In this document: piece by piece, positions 37,962 through 49,296 of the stretch
Position numbering within the stretch: position 1 is the first letter of the stretch
Layout: each line of letters starts with the position of its first letter
DNA from: an uncultured Flavobacteriaceae bacterium
Lineage (GTDB): Bacteria > Bacteroidota > Bacteroidia > Flavobacteriales > Flavobacteriaceae
Reading direction: 5' to 3'
Assembly (NCBI GenBank): GCA_905182575.1
Contig: CAJJCA010000004.1
Coordinates: forward strand, 30,935 to 94,934
Length of the DNA: 64,000 nt
The notes under the pieces: generated by a model
The model's database searches: none
Seen by the model: the letters and a program-made list of their open reading frames with translations, nothing else
What the model was told of the DNA's origin: nothing
Translations under genes and position numbers: made by a program

Positions 37962-39175
37962 TTAAGGTATTAAATTTGTAAGAGCTTTTTTAATATCATC
38001 TTCCATAAGAAGCGAAATAGGATCTTCCAAAGCCTCTTTTATGGCGATCAAAAACCCAACAGATTCTTTGCCATCAATAATTCTATGGTCATAAGAGAGC
38101 GCCAAATACATCATGGGACGTATTTCCACTTTCCCAGCGATGGCAACAGGACGTTCTATAATATTGTGCATTCCTAAAATACCTGATTGAGGCGGATTGA
38201 TAATCGGTGTAGAGAGCATGAACCAAAAACACCTCCATTGGAAATGGTAAAAGTACCTCCGGTCATTTCGTCCACTGTAATTTGACCATCACGCGCAAGA
38301 TGGCCAATCGCTTTATTTCGGTTTCTATACCGCTAAAACTTAATTCTTCTGCATTGCGAACTACAGGCACCATCAATCCCTTAGGGCCTGAAACAGCTAC
38401 ACTGATATCGCAATAGTCATAACTTATTTTATGGTCTCCATCAATCATTGAATTGACATCTGGAAATAATTTTAATGCACGTACTACGGCCTTGGTAAAG
38501 AAACTCATAAACCCAAGGTTTACTCCGTGCCTGTCCGCAAAGGCTTGTTTGTGCACTTTTCTCAAGGCAAAAATGGGTGCCATATCTACCTCATTAAAGG
38601 TAGTCAACATTGCAGTTTCATTTTTGGCAGCAACGAGTCGTTCGGCTACTTTTCTTCGGAGCATGGATAGCTTAGAACGTGTTTGTCCACGTTCTCCATA
38701 GTCTGGAGCTGTTCCCATTGAAGGAATTGCTTTTACCGCATCTTCTTTAGTAATTCTTCCAGCACGACCTGTACCTTGAATGTTACTTGGATCCATGCCT
38801 TTTTCTGCCAATATCTTTCTGGCTGCTGGCGAAGGCGTTTGTGTTGCGTAGTTCGCTTCTTGTAAGGTGCATCAGCTTTAGAAGCTTCTACTGCAACAGC
38901 GGCTGCTGCTTCAGGTTTCACTACTCCTTCAGCAGCTATTCCTCTGTATCGATTAAACACACAACTGCACCTACAGCAATGGCATCTCCTTCCTCAGCTT
39001 TTAGGGTAATCGTTCCGCTTACTTCTGCGGGTAATTCTAAGGTGGCTTTGTCAGAATCTACTTCTGCAACAGCTTGATCTTTTTCTACATAATCTCCGTC
39101 GGCAACTAACCATTGAGCAATTTCAACTTCTGTAATCGACTCTCCAGGTGAAGGAACTTTCATTTCTAAAATCAT
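37962..39175 (-). CDS. sucB: 2-oxoglutarate dehydrogenase E2, dihydrolipoamide succinyltransferase (three frameshifts)
   Basis: E2 core of the 2-oxoglutarate dehydrogenase complex. The N-terminal lipoyl domain has the lipoylated Lys43 in [11 protein letters not shown]. The peripheral-subunit-binding domain reads [12 protein letters not shown] and [15 protein letters not shown]. The catalytic domain ends with the His motif [16 protein letters not shown]. Breaks are near 38945, 38850 and 38260, each joining frames that continue the same domain. Repaired length about 404 residues. It follows sucA on the same strand with a 38-base gap. Confidence 0.93.
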
Positions 39176-39213
39176 AACTCTGACTTTTTTACTTTTTAGT
39201 TTTTCTTAAAAAA

Positions 39214-41956
39214 TTATTTTTTGTGGCTATACACGTAATCGATGACCGCTTTGTGTCTTTTTCTAAACCGTGTGGCACTTCCTGCAGCTGGGGAACCGTA
39301 AAAGCGTCGGGTGGCAGGTCGCATAATACTTGCTTCTGGAAAATGCAACATCAGGTAACCCCAAACTCCCATGTTTCTCGGTTCTTCCTGAGCCCAAACT
39401 AAATCTTCTACATTTTTATATTTTTTAAATTCTGCTTTAATCTCTGTTTCCGGGAGTGGGAAAAGCTGTTCTAATCTCACAATCGCAACATCCATTTGGT
39501 TTTTTTCTGCTCGAGCATCTAATAAATCATAATAGAATTTACCAGAACAAAATACCAACTTCTTGGCAGTGCTTTCTGTTACAATCGGATCAGAAATTAA
39601 TTTTTGAAATCCTCCTGTGGTAAACTCTTCAACACTTGAAACTGCTTTGGGATGACGCAACAAACTTTTAGGAGTAAAAACGATCAAAGGTTTGCGGTAA
39701 TTCGTTTTCATTTGTCTTCTCAACAAGTGAAACATATTGCCCGGAGTAGTACAATTGGCTACAAACATATTGTCTTTTGCACACAACTGAAGGTATCTCT
39801 CAATCCGCGCCGAAGAATGTTCAGCTCCTTGTCCTTCATAACCATGAGGCAATAAAAAAACAATTCCATTCTGAAGCTTCCATTTGTCTTCAGCCGCAGA
39901 AATATATTGATCAATCATGATTTGGGCGCCATTTGAAAAATCTCCAAATTGTGCTTCCCAAATGGTTAAGGCATTCGGGCTTGCCATCGCATACCCATAG
40001 TCAAACCCAACCACACCATATTCTGACAACAAAGAATTATAGACGTGAAATTTCCCTTGTTTTTCAGGGTTAATATGGTTTAAAAGAATCAATTCTTCTT
40101 CCGAAGCTTCGGCTTTAATCACCGCATGCCGGTGAGAAAAGGTACCGCGTTCTACATCCTGACCAGACAAGCGGACATTAAAACCTTCCTGAAGGAGGGT
40201 TCCATAGGCCAACAATTCACCCATCGCCCAATCTAATTTTTGAGTCTCGAAATACATTTTGTTTCTGTCGGCGACCAAGCGTTCTATTTTTCTTAAAAAC
40301 TTTTTATCTTTTGGTAACTCAGAAATTGTCTTAGCGACCATATTAAGAAGGTTCTCATCTACAGCAGTTTGAACCGGCTTACTCATTCCCAACTCATCAA
40401 CTCGCTTGAAACCTTTCCAGATGTCTTTCATAAAAGGAATGACCACTGTGGTGTCTTCTTTTCTCGAAACATTGAGGTTTTCTTCTAACCTATTTTTGTA
40501 TTCTACTTCTTGTTTTTTAACATAATCAGAATCTATGATCCCTTCCGCTATTAATTTTTCGGCATAAATCTCTCTGGGATTTTTATGCTTTGCAATGGCT
40601 TTATACAATTTTGGTTGAGTAAATCGAGGTTCATCTCCTTCATTGTGACCATACTTTCGATAGCCCAAAAGGTCAATGAATACATCTGCACCAAACTGCA
40701 TTCGAAAGTCCAAAGCAAATTTAACGGCGTGAACTACAGCTTCTACGTCGTCTGAATTTACATGAACGATTGGTGAAAGTGTTACTTTTCCAACATCCGT
40801 ACAATAAGTACTCGAACCTAGCATCCAAATAATTCGTTGTAAACCCGATCTGATTGTTTACGACGATGTGTATTGTTCCTCCAGTACTGTAACCTTTTAA
40901 ACGCGCCATTTGGACGATCTCATAAGCCAGCCCTTGTCCCGCAATCGCAGCATCACCATGCACAATAATTGGCAACACTTTGGAAGCGTCTCCATTGAAT
41001 TCGTTTTCAATTTTTGCACGAGAAATTCCCTGAACAACGGCGCCCACCGTCTCTAAATGAGATGGGTTTGGAGCAATATTCATGTTAATTTGTTTGCCGT
41101 TATTCGATTTTCTTTTAGAAGTCCATCCCATGTGATATTTTACATCACCATCAAATATGACCTCTTCGTAATCTTTTCCGTCAAACTCACTAAAAATATC
41201 TTTCGTTGATTTTCCGAAAATATTGGTTAAGGTATTTAGGCGGCCTCGGTGGGCCATTCCCATGACAAACTCTTCGACTCCCTGATCTGCCGCGGCTTCT
41301 ACCACAGCATCCAAAGCTGGGATAAGTGACTCTCCTCCTTCAAGAGAAAATCGTTTTTGACCAACATATTTGGTGTGCAAAAAGTTCTCAAAACTTACTG
41401 CCTGATTGAGTTTATATAGGATGTGTTTTTTCTGATCTGCATTAAAAGCAGGATGGTTTTCATTGAGGTGCAATCGCTCCTGAATCCAACGCTTTTTTTC
41501 GAGGTTTCTGATGTACATATACTCCACCCCAATTGAATCACAATATACTTTTTTAAGATGGACGATGATGCCTCCCAAAGTACTTGGTCCGATCCCCATG
41601 ATTGTTCCTGCATTGAATACGGTTGTCAAATCCGCTTGGGTGAGTCCAAAGTTCTCAACGTCTAAGGTGGGATGGTAAACTCTTCGATCACGAACAGGGT
41701 TGGTTTTCGTGAACAAATGCCCTCGGGTTCGGTATCCATCAATCAAATTGATCACCTGAAATTCTTTTTTAACACTCTCTGGAATTTCAACCTCAGCTAC
41801 TTCCTCTAAGGGTGTTCCGCTTTCTACTCCAAAATCGAATCCCTGAAAAAATGCTCTCCAACTGGGTTCCACCGTGTCGGGTGCTTCTATATATTGTTCG
41901 TACAATTCAGCAAAATATGCGGTATGTGCTGAATTTAAAAATGAATACTTGTCCAT
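39214..41956 (-). CDS. sucA: 2-oxoglutarate dehydrogenase E1 (one frameshift)
   Basis: Thiamine-diphosphate-dependent decarboxylase of the TCA cycle, about 914 residues. The N-terminal SFLNSAHTAYFAELYEQYIE, active-site GMAHRGRLNTL, the ThDP region GDAAIAGQGLAYE and IVVNNQIGFTT, and the C-terminal LLPHGYEGQGAEHSSARIER all match. One break near 40815 lies between TTNYLDAR and SSTYCTDVGK. It precedes sucB and diverges from umuC. Confidence 0.95.
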
Positions 41957-42142
41957 TGAATTATAATACTTCTTCTCTTAGTTCCAAAATTACAATTTTT
42001 GTTCAAAGACCTTTGCCTTTTATTAATAAAACGATACAATTCTTCTTAAATTTGTGTGATTCTTTCTTTTTAGTAAAACAATAATGTTTAAAAAAATAAG
42101 AATTATTTTTCAGCAATATTCTCTGTAATCACAATTTCAAAA

Positions 42143-43403
42143 ATGTTCGCTTTAATTGACTGCAATAATTTTTACGCTTCTTGCGAACGGGTTTTTCAAC
42201 CTCAGTTCGAAGGAAAACCTGTGGTCATTCTTTCCAACAATGATGGTTGTGTGATTGCGCGGAGCAATGAAGCCAAAGCACTCGGAATTCCGATGGGAGC
42301 CCCTGCATTTAAGTACCGCGAAGCTTTTAAAAAAAACAATGTCAAAGTGTTTTCTTCTAACTACCCGCTCTATGGCGACATGAGCAGTCGGGTGATGCAC
42401 ATCCTAGAAGACTACACCCCTAATGTTGAAATCTATAGCATTGATGAAGCCTTTTTAGCGTTTAATGGATTTGATCATTTCAACCTAAAAGAAATGGGTT
42501 TAAAAATACGAAAGCAGGTGCGCCAATGGACAGGAATCCCTGTTTCCGTAGGATTTGCTCCTTCCAAAGCATTATCAAAAATTGCAAATAAAATCGCTAA
42601 AAAATTCACAGAAAGAACCAATGGCGTTTACATCATCGACAGTGAAGAGAAAAGACTAAAAGCACTAAAATGGACACCCATCGCAGACGTTTGGGGAGTC
42701 GGCCGCCAACATGCAAAACGACTTCAGGTCGTGGGAGTGAAAAATGCTTTGGACTTCATCATGCTTCCTGACGAGTGGGTAAAAAAACACATGAGTGTTT
42801 TGGGACTCCGTCTAAAAAAAGACCTGCAAGGACTGCCCGCCATACAATTGGAAGAAAGTATTCCAACAAAAAAATCAATTGCTACTACAAGGAGTTTTAA
42901 AAACACGCTTACCTCATTGGTTGATCTTGAAGGAACGCATCACAACCTATACCATTTCGTGTGCCGAAAAACTAAGAAAACAGAAAAGTTGTGCCAGCGC
43001 ACTTTATGTCTTTGTGAAAAGTGATCCACACAAGGCTGGAGCAACACCCTACCGAAATGGCTGCACCCTTACACTACCCAATGCAACAGACTCTAACCTG
43101 ATCTTGGCACAACATGCCCTCAAGGCTTTAAAAAACATCTACCGATCAGGAATTGATTATAAAAAGGCTGGAGTAATCGTGTTGGGTCTAACGCCGACGG
43201 CAGAACGTCAGATCACTCTTTTTGAGCAGGATACTGCAAAGCACCATGACCTAATGAAAGCCCTCGATAAAATTCACCTGCGTTTTGGACCGCACCGCAT
43301 GAAATTGGCCAGTCAGGATTTAAAACAAACATGGAAAATGAGACAAGAGCATCTCTCGCAACGCTATACCACAGAAATAAAAGAAATCATCCGGGTAAAA
43401 TAA
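42143..43403 (+). CDS. umuC: Y-family DNA polymerase, UmuC (one frameshift)
   Basis: Translesion polymerase of about 420 residues. Catalytic carboxylates: Asp6 in [16 protein letters not shown] and the pair in [10 protein letters not shown]. Thumb motif [20 protein letters not shown] is present. The little-finger and C-terminal region continues after a shift near 42930 with [20 protein letters not shown] and [12 protein letters not shown]. The gene is followed four bases later by umuD. In many bacteria umuD comes first, so the order here is reversed. Confidence 0.92.
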
Positions 43404-43407
43404 AATT

Positions 43408-43836
43408 ATGACTAAAAAAATTACTTTTTTTCATCCTGACCAAGATTCTGGTAAGACTTCCTTACTTGCCAACGAGGGCGTTTCGGCGGGTTTCCCCTCC
43501 CCTGCAGATGATTTTAAAGAGTTACGCATCAGCATTGACAAAGAGGTCGTTAAGAATGAAACTGCCACTTTTTATGCCCGCGTTTCGGGGGAGTCCATGC
43601 AAGGTGCAGGATTAGATGATGGCGATCTGCTCGTTATCGATCGAAGTCTCGAACCTGAAGACAACAAAATTGCCATTTGTTTTATTGATGGTGAATTTAC
43701 GGTCAAACGGCTAAAAGTTGAAAAAGATTGTGTGTATCTTATGCCTGAAAACCCTAAATACCAACCCATTAAGGTCACCGAAGACAATGAATTGATCATT
43801 TGGGGCGTGGTAACTTATGTGGTTAAAAAACTGTGA
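43408..43836 (+). CDS. umuD: UmuD-like S24 autoprotease
   Basis: 142 residues. Self-cleavage site Ala27-Gly28 in SAGFPSPADDF, nucleophile Ser63 in VSGESMQGAG, and general base Lys100 in FTVKRLK. RecA-stimulated cleavage would give UmuD', the partner of UmuC for lesion bypass. The gene pair is almost contiguous. No LexA box could be recognised upstream of umuC. Confidence 0.93.
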   Translation: MTKKITFFHPDQDSGKTSLLANEGVSAGFPSPADDFKELRISIDKEVVKNETATFYARVSGESMQGAGLDDGDLLVIDRSLEPEDNKIAICFIDGEFTVKRLKVEKDCVYLMPENPKYQPIKVTEDNELIIWGVVTYVVKKL

Positions 43837-43854
43837 TATTAAATAATCGCCCGC

Positions 43855-44200
43855 GTGAAAATAATTTATTTTATCTTATGCCTTTAGTCTTTGGCTAGGT
43901 TGTTCTGAAAACGACAACACAGAAATTACTCCAAGTTGCATTACTGAGAAAATTAATGCGATAAAAAAAGAAGATGTTCGGAATCCCCCGACAAAAGTCT
44001 ATCGTTATCAATATCAAGGGAAAAGTGTTTACTTTTTCCCTCAACATTGTTGTGATTTTTTCAGTGAATTGTATGAGGATGACTGCACCCTGATCTGTGC
44101 TCCAGACGGAGGTATTACCGGAATGGGAGATGGAAAATGTTCAGATTTCTTTACAGAAAGAACCGCTCCTGAATTAATTTGGGAAGATGATCGAAAGTAG
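43855..44200 (+). CDS. DUF6970-like lipoprotein (frameshift in the signal peptide)
   Basis: A small lipoprotein of about 115 residues. From GTG 43855 it reads KIIYFILCL; a one-base shift near 43885 then gives SLWLGCSEND, with the lipobox Cys, and a continuous frame to TAG 44198-44200. The body has KINAIKKEDVRNPPTKVYRY, then YFFPQHCCDFFSELY and LICAPDGGITGMGDGKC. This Cys-rich layout matches what I know as DUF6970, whose function is unknown. It is convergent with the thiolase gene. Confidence 0.7.
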
Positions 44201-44221
44201 TTTTGGTTCGGTGTATCTTGA

Positions 44222-45391
44222 TTACAAACGTTCGAAAATTCCAGCAATTCCTTGCCCTCCACCCACACAGGCAGTAACCATTCCATACTTCTGATCTCTA
44301 CGCTTCATCTCATTCAACAGCTGAATGCTGAGCTTTGCGCCAGTACATCCCAATGGATGTCCCATCGCAATAGCGCCTCCATTGACATTGACCTTTTCAG
44401 GGTTTAAACCACTTTCCTGAATGACCGCCAAAGCTTGGGTAGCAAAAGCTTCGTTGAGTTCTGTCAAATCAATATCCGCGACTTTGAGCCCTGCTTGTTG
44501 CAATGCTTTGGGGATGGCAACACATGGCCCTATTCCCATATAAAGTGGATCGACACCGCCAACGGCGCAACCTGCCATTCTGGCAATGGGTTCTAGCCCT
44601 AGTTCTTTTACTTTTTCTTCGCTCATCACCAATGTGAAAGCAGCGCCATCAGAAGTTTGAGAAGAGTTTCCTGCAGTTACGACACCTCCCACTTTAAATG
44701 CAGCCCTCAATTTTCCCAATCCTTCCATAGTAGTTTCGCGACGAACTCCTTCATCGATTGCTACGGTATGGGATGCTGTAACTTTTTTCCCGTTTTTAAC
44801 AAAAACTTCTTCTATAGTAATGGGAACAATTTCGTCATTAAATATGCCGCTATCAATTGCTTTTGCAGCTTTCTGGTGTGAAGCAACCGAAAAGGCATCG
44901 GCAGCTTCTCGGGTGATATTGTATTTGGCTGCAACCGCTTCTGCAGTTGCTCCCATACTGACATGGTAATTGATGTTGTCTAAGTTGGCTTTGTAACTCG
45001 GAGCCAATTTGTAACCGGTCATCGGGAGCAAACTCATGCTTTCCGTACCCCCTGCGATATAGACATGACCCATGCCTGCTTTGATTTTTGCTACCGCCAT
45101 AGAAATGGCTTCTAATCCAGAGGCACAATAGCGATTGATGGTAATGCCGGGAACTTCGATGCCCAATGCGCGTGCAGCAATCAAACGACCGATTTGTAGT
45201 CCTTGCTCGCCTTCGGGATTTGCGCAGCCTACGATCAAATCATCTACAGTAGTAGGGTCTAGTTCCGGTACTTGTTCCGCTAAATACTTAACCACATCTA
45301 CTGCCAAATCATCAGAGCGGTAATTTTTAAATCCACCTTTCTTTGCTTTTCCTACTGCAGAGCGGTATCCTTTTATAATGTATGCTTCCAT
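44222..45391 (-). CDS. fadA: Acetyl-CoA C-acyltransferase (beta-oxidation thiolase)
   Basis: Cleaves 3-ketoacyl-CoA to acetyl-CoA and a shortened acyl-CoA. 389 residues, intact. The acyl-accepting Cys is in TINRYCASGLEA, followed by GGTESMSLLPM; the family block NEAFATQALAV, the base-providing GGAIAMGHPLGCTGA, and the second Cys in TACVGGGQGIAG are in place. It sits ten bases downstream of fadB on the same strand and must share its palindrome-linked promoter. Confidence 0.95.
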   Translation of the reverse strand: MEAYIIKGYRSAVGKAKKGGFKNYRSDDLAVDVVKYLAEQVPELDPTTVDDLIVGCANPEGEQGLQIGRLIAARALGIEVPGITINRYCASGLEAISMAVAKIKAGMGHVYIAGGTESMSLLPMTGYKLAPSYKANLDNINYHVSMGATAEAVAAKYNITREAADAFSVASHQKAAKAIDSGIFNDEIVPITIEEVFVKNGKKVTASHTVAIDEGVRRETTMEGLGKLRAAFKVGGVVTAGNSSQTSDGAAFTLVMSEEKVKELGLEPIARMAGCAVGGVDPLYMGIGPCVAIPKALQQAGLKVADIDLTELNEAFATQALAVIQESGLNPEKVNVNGGAIAMGHPLGCTGAKLSIQLLNEMKRRDQKYGMVTACVGGGQGIAGIFERL

Positions 45392-45401
45392 GCTTTTGTT
45401 G

Positions 45402-47807
45402 TTAGTTTCTTAGGGGCTTGTTATTCATTAATAAGTATTGAATTCGATCTAAAGTTTTTTGGTTCCCCAAAAGACTCATAAATCCTTCTCGCTCGAGATC
45501 TAGTAAATATTGCTCACTCACTTTTTGAGATCCCGTGAGGTCTCCTCCACAAAATACTTGTGCAATTTTACGGGCATCTCAACGTCATATTCTGACATGT
45601 ATCCCGCCAATCTAAACTCGTTAATTGCAGAATAGAGTGCACCCAGTCCGGTTCGTCCTAGTACTTCGATGTCTTCTCGAGGAGCAGGAGGAATATAATC
45701 CTTAGACAATTCTAACACTTTATCTTTTGCCATTCCAATGTTTCGCTGGGTGTTATAACTCACAAAATCTTTGCCTTCTTTTAGATAATGAAGGTCAAAT
45801 GCATTGGGTGCAGAAGTCGCTACTCCGGCGGTTGCAATCGTTTTAAAATGATCGATTAGCATTGGTATTTGAACATCACCTTCATAGAAACCGTCGGAAA
45901 CTCTTAGCGTCATTTCTTTGGTACCTCCTCCTCCGGGTAAAAGCCCTACGCCAACTTCCACAAGTCCGATGTAGGATTCAGCAGCGTAGATTCCCGCGTC
46001 ACAATGCATGGCGATTTCACAACCTCCTCCGAAGACATATCCTTGAGTTGCAACAACTACAGGTATTTTAGACGTTCGGATTTTCATGTTGATCGCCTGA
46101 AAATCGGCTACTAACTTTTCTAATGGTTCATATTGCTTTTGCATGGCGAGCATTCCCACATTCATGAGGTTGGCTCCAACACTAAATTGTTTTGCATTGT
46201 TTCCAATGACAATTCCATTCCAATTTTCTTTCTCTGCCAAATCAATCGCCTCTGACATTGCTGTTCCAATGCCTTCTCCGATCGAATTACTTTTACTCTG
46301 AAATTCTAAACACATCACTCCTTCTCCGATATCATGAATCGTGCATTCACTGTTTTTGATAACTGGAGTGTTCTGTCGGTAACTGTCTAGAATAATGAAA
46401 GCGTCTGATCCTGGAATCGATTTGTAGGATTGTGTCGCATTGTCAAAATATTTTTTCTTACCCTTTTCGTATTTATAAAAAGTTGAAGCTCCTGTTGCTT
46501 TCATTTTTAAAATCCAATCTGGAATTTTTTCACCTGAATCTTCTACCAACTGAATTCCTTTGTCTAATCCAATTAAATCCCAATATTCAAATGGTCCGTA
46601 ATCCCAAACATATCCTGCGCGCATGGCATCATCTATTTGGTAGAAATGATCAGAAATCTCAGGGACTCTCTGTGCAGTGTAAGCGAAAATCGTTGTGAAA
46701 TATTCTTTTAAAAACAGACTTTCCCTTCTCAGTTCCAGAGATTAAAAAATCAATTCTTTTGCTCATCAAATCAATCCCTTTTGCTTTTTTGACTAAATCA
46801 ATTTTAGGCTTAACGCTGGGTTTGTATTCAAGGGTTTTGAGATCAAGCGCATTGATTATGGTTCTTCCATTTTTATCTTTCTCTTTTGTTTTTTGATAAA
46901 AACCTTTGCCTGTTTTATCTCCTAAAAAATTATTCTCCAACAAAAAAGTAAAAAACTTAGGAACAGCCGCTTTTCCAACTTTTTCAAAGAATGGGTCTCC
47001 TTTTACGTTTTCAACCACAAACTTAGTAACCTTATCGCTGGTGTCGAGTCCGACCAAGTCTTGAAGGCGATAAGTTGCCGTATTGGGTCTTCCTATTATG
47101 GTTCCTGTTATGGCGTCTACTTCTTCGATTGATAAATCGTACTTTTCTGTAATTTCAAAAATCTTAGCACCTGCCATTACCCCAATTCGGTTGGCAATAA
47201 ATGCAGGAGTGTCTTTACACAAGACCGTTTGTTTTCCCAGGTTGATATCACCAAAATGCATGAAAAAATCAATCATTTTCTGACTAGATTCCTTTGTAGG
47301 GATAATCTCAAGAAGCCTCAGGTAACGTGGAGGGTTAAAGAAGTGAGTTCCACAGAAATGTTTCTTAAAATCATCCGAACGTCCTTCTGCAAGAAACGCA
47401 ATCGGAATACTCGAGGTATTGGAACTTACCAAACTTCCTGGCTTTCTGTACTTTTCGACTTTTTCAAAAATCATTTTTTTGATGTCGAGACGTTCCACAA
47501 CCACCTCAATTATCCAATCAGCTTCATTAATATTCTCAAAGTGATCTTCAAAATTTCCTACAGAAATCCTGCTGGAATAACTTTTTTTATAAAGCGGTGC
47601 CGGTTTGGACTTAATGGATTTGTCCAGTGCAGTCTGGGCTACACTGTTTCTTAATTTGGAATTATCTTTTTCGTCGGGAGAAAGGTTTGGAGGCAGTAGG
47701 TCTAGCATCAAAACTTTTAATCCGACATTGGCTAAATGACAAGCAATTCCTGACCCCATTACTCCGGAACCGAGAACCACTACATTTTTAATCTTGAAAT
47801 GCATCAT
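45402..47807 (-). CDS. fadB: 3-hydroxyacyl-CoA dehydrogenase/enoyl-CoA hydratase (two frameshifts)
   Basis: Bifunctional beta-oxidation enzyme of about 802 residues. The NAD-binding motif VVVLGSGVMGSGIACHLA and dehydrogenase blocks CGTHFFNPPRYLRLLE and VLCKDTPAFIANRIG come first, followed by a crotonase-type domain with EKENWNGIVIGNNAKQFSVG and GCEIAMHCD. Breaks are near 46710 (before KEYFTTIFAYTAQRVP) and near 45575; past the latter the frame gives CGGDLTGSQKVSEQYLLDLE and ends at TAA 45402. The start is taken at one of two adjacent ATGs (47807/47804), because the TTG at 47822 lies in the promoter. Confidence 0.92.
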
Positions 47808-47819
47808 TGTATTTTTTTT

Positions 47820-47858
47820 CAAATATATCTAAATTTATTATGCGCGCATAATAAATTT
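47820..47858 (-). promoter_or_regulatory. fadB promoter with 28-bp perfect palindromic operator
   Basis: Positions 47831-47858 form a perfect palindrome centred on TATGCGCGCATA between A/T arms. On the minus strand a -7 box TATATTTG (47827-47820) begins 17.5 bases from its centre. The operator would cover the -33 region and so fits repression. Site and spacing recur before etfB. Confidence 0.75.
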
Positions 47859-47946
47859 TTACGATTTTTGTCAATAAACTGTGTTTGTTTTTTTTTACAA
47901 AAAAATAAATGATTAGATGTAACCAAAAAAATCAAGCGCAGCTTAA

Positions 47947-47954
47947 TATATTTG
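47947..47954 (+). promoter_or_regulatory. -7 promoter box before the SCP2 gene (TATATTTG)
   Basis: TATATTTG, 20 bases before the ATG of the SCP2 protein, matches TAnnTTTG. It has no palindrome beside it. Confidence 0.4.
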
Positions 47955-47974
47955 TTTAAATTAAATTAAAAATT

Positions 47975-48268
47975 ATGAGCCAACAAGTTTTAGAACAATT
48001 TAAAAAACGAGCTGAAGATGCTGCTCCTCTTGAAGGAACACTAAAGTTTGTTGTTGACGGAAGTGCTATCTATATTGATGGGACAAGCGGAAGCAACACA
48101 GTTACTTTGGATGACAAAGAGGCTGACTGTTCCATTACGGTTACCGCAGAGGTACTCGAACAATTACGAGATGGCGAACTCAACCCGATGATGGCTGTAA
48201 TGAGTGGTAAGATCAAAATTGCCGGAGATATGGGACTCGCCATGAAGGTCCAATCATTAATAGGATAG
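47975..48268 (+). CDS. SCP2 sterol-binding domain protein
   Basis: 97 residues, a single SCP2-like lipid-binding domain. Typical features are LKFVVDGSAIYIDG, a DCSITVTAEVLEQLRDGELN stretch and the C-terminal MAVMSGKIKIAGDMGLAMK. Such proteins bind fatty acyl chains or acyl-CoA. Placement between fadB and etfB suggests a carrier for beta-oxidation substrates, though a palindrome is not next to its own promoter. Intact. Confidence 0.85.
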   Translation: MSQQVLEQFKKRAEDAAPLEGTLKFVVDGSAIYIDGTSGSNTVTLDDKEADCSITVTAEVLEQLRDGELNPMMAVMSGKIKIAGDMGLAMKVQSLIG

Positions 48269-48471
48269 ATCAAGTCGCAACCATTTTTGAAGTTCATTTA
48301 AAAACATAAACTGCAATTGAGCTGACCAATCACATTGGGAAACTTTTTGATGATTTCTTATTGGTGCCCTCTAAAATTGGTCAAGCCTTATTGTTAAAAG
48401 TTCCTAGTCCTTTTGTTTAATTAGCTGGTTATAAATATTTGTATTTATTCCACATTAGATAAATTAAAATT

Positions 48472-48512
48472 AAAAATTTATTATGCGCGCATAGTAAATT
48501 TTTATAAATTTG
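48472..48512 (+). promoter_or_regulatory. etfB promoter with 32-bp near-perfect palindromic operator
   Basis: Positions 48472-48503 form a palindrome with one mismatch, with the same TATGCGCGCATA core as the fadB site. The -7 box TAAATTTG follows at 48505-48512, again 17.5 bases from the centre, and the etfB ATG is 22 bases beyond it. Confidence 0.78.
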
Positions 48513-48533
48513 AAAAAAATAAAACATTACATA

Positions 48534-49279
48534 ATGAAGATATTGGTTTGTATTAGTCATGTCCCTGACACTACGTCAAAAATTAATTTTGTTAATGAAG
48601 ATAGTGCTTTTGCCAGACTTACATCCGTTTCATCATCAATCCCAATGACGAATTTGGATTGACTCGTGCGATTTGGATGCAACAAAAGCAGCAAGCAGAA
48701 GTGACCGTCGTAACTGTTGGAGACATCAGCTGTGAGCCTACGCTTAGAAAGTGTTTGGCAATTGGGGCAAATAAAGCCTTTCGGATTGACATGCAACCCA
48801 CTGATGGCTTTCAAGTCGCTCAGGAGATTGCTGCGCTTTGTAAGAAAGAAAGTTATGATTTGATCATTGCGGGAAGAGAATCTATTGATTATAATGGTGC
48901 AATGGTTCCCGGGATGATTGCAGGATTATTGAACTATAACTTTGTCACCAACTGTACATCTCTAGAGGTTGAAGGAAATCACGCAACTGCTTCCAGAGAA
49001 ATAGACGGGGGTATTGAAAACGTTTCGTGTGAATTGCCTTTAGTGATTGGAGCTCAAAAAGGATTGGTGGAAGAAAAAGATTTAATTATTCCGAATATGA
49101 GGGGAATAATGCAAGCCAGACAAAAACCTTTGGAGGTTATTCCAGCAACTGATTCTGTGGCAAAATCTTCGATTTCAAAATTTGAAAAACCTGCACCCAA
49201 AGGAGCAGTAAAGCTCATTGATGCTGACAATATCGATTTATTAATAGACTTGTTACACAACGAAGCGAAAGTAATTTAA
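48534..49279 (+). CDS. etfB: Electron transfer flavoprotein beta subunit (one frameshift)
   Basis: With EtfA it accepts electrons from acyl-CoA dehydrogenases. The start is ATG 48534: MKILVCISHVPDTTSKINF. The frame shifts near 48613 (AGT GCT TTT GCCAG), after which RFIINPNDEFGLTRAIW, TLRKCLAIGANKAFRID, YDLIIAGRESIDYNGAMVPG and LVIGAQKGLVEEKDLIIPN follow. About 248 residues. Eighteen bases separate it from etfA. Confidence 0.93.
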
Positions 49280-49296
49280 ACTCAAAATATATTCCT

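Noticed and set aside
48269-48471. Possible small gene between the SCP2 gene and etfB
   Set aside because: One frame is open for about 37 codons (TAIELTNHIGKLFDDFLLVP) but lacks a convincing start and any recognised family; left as intergenic.
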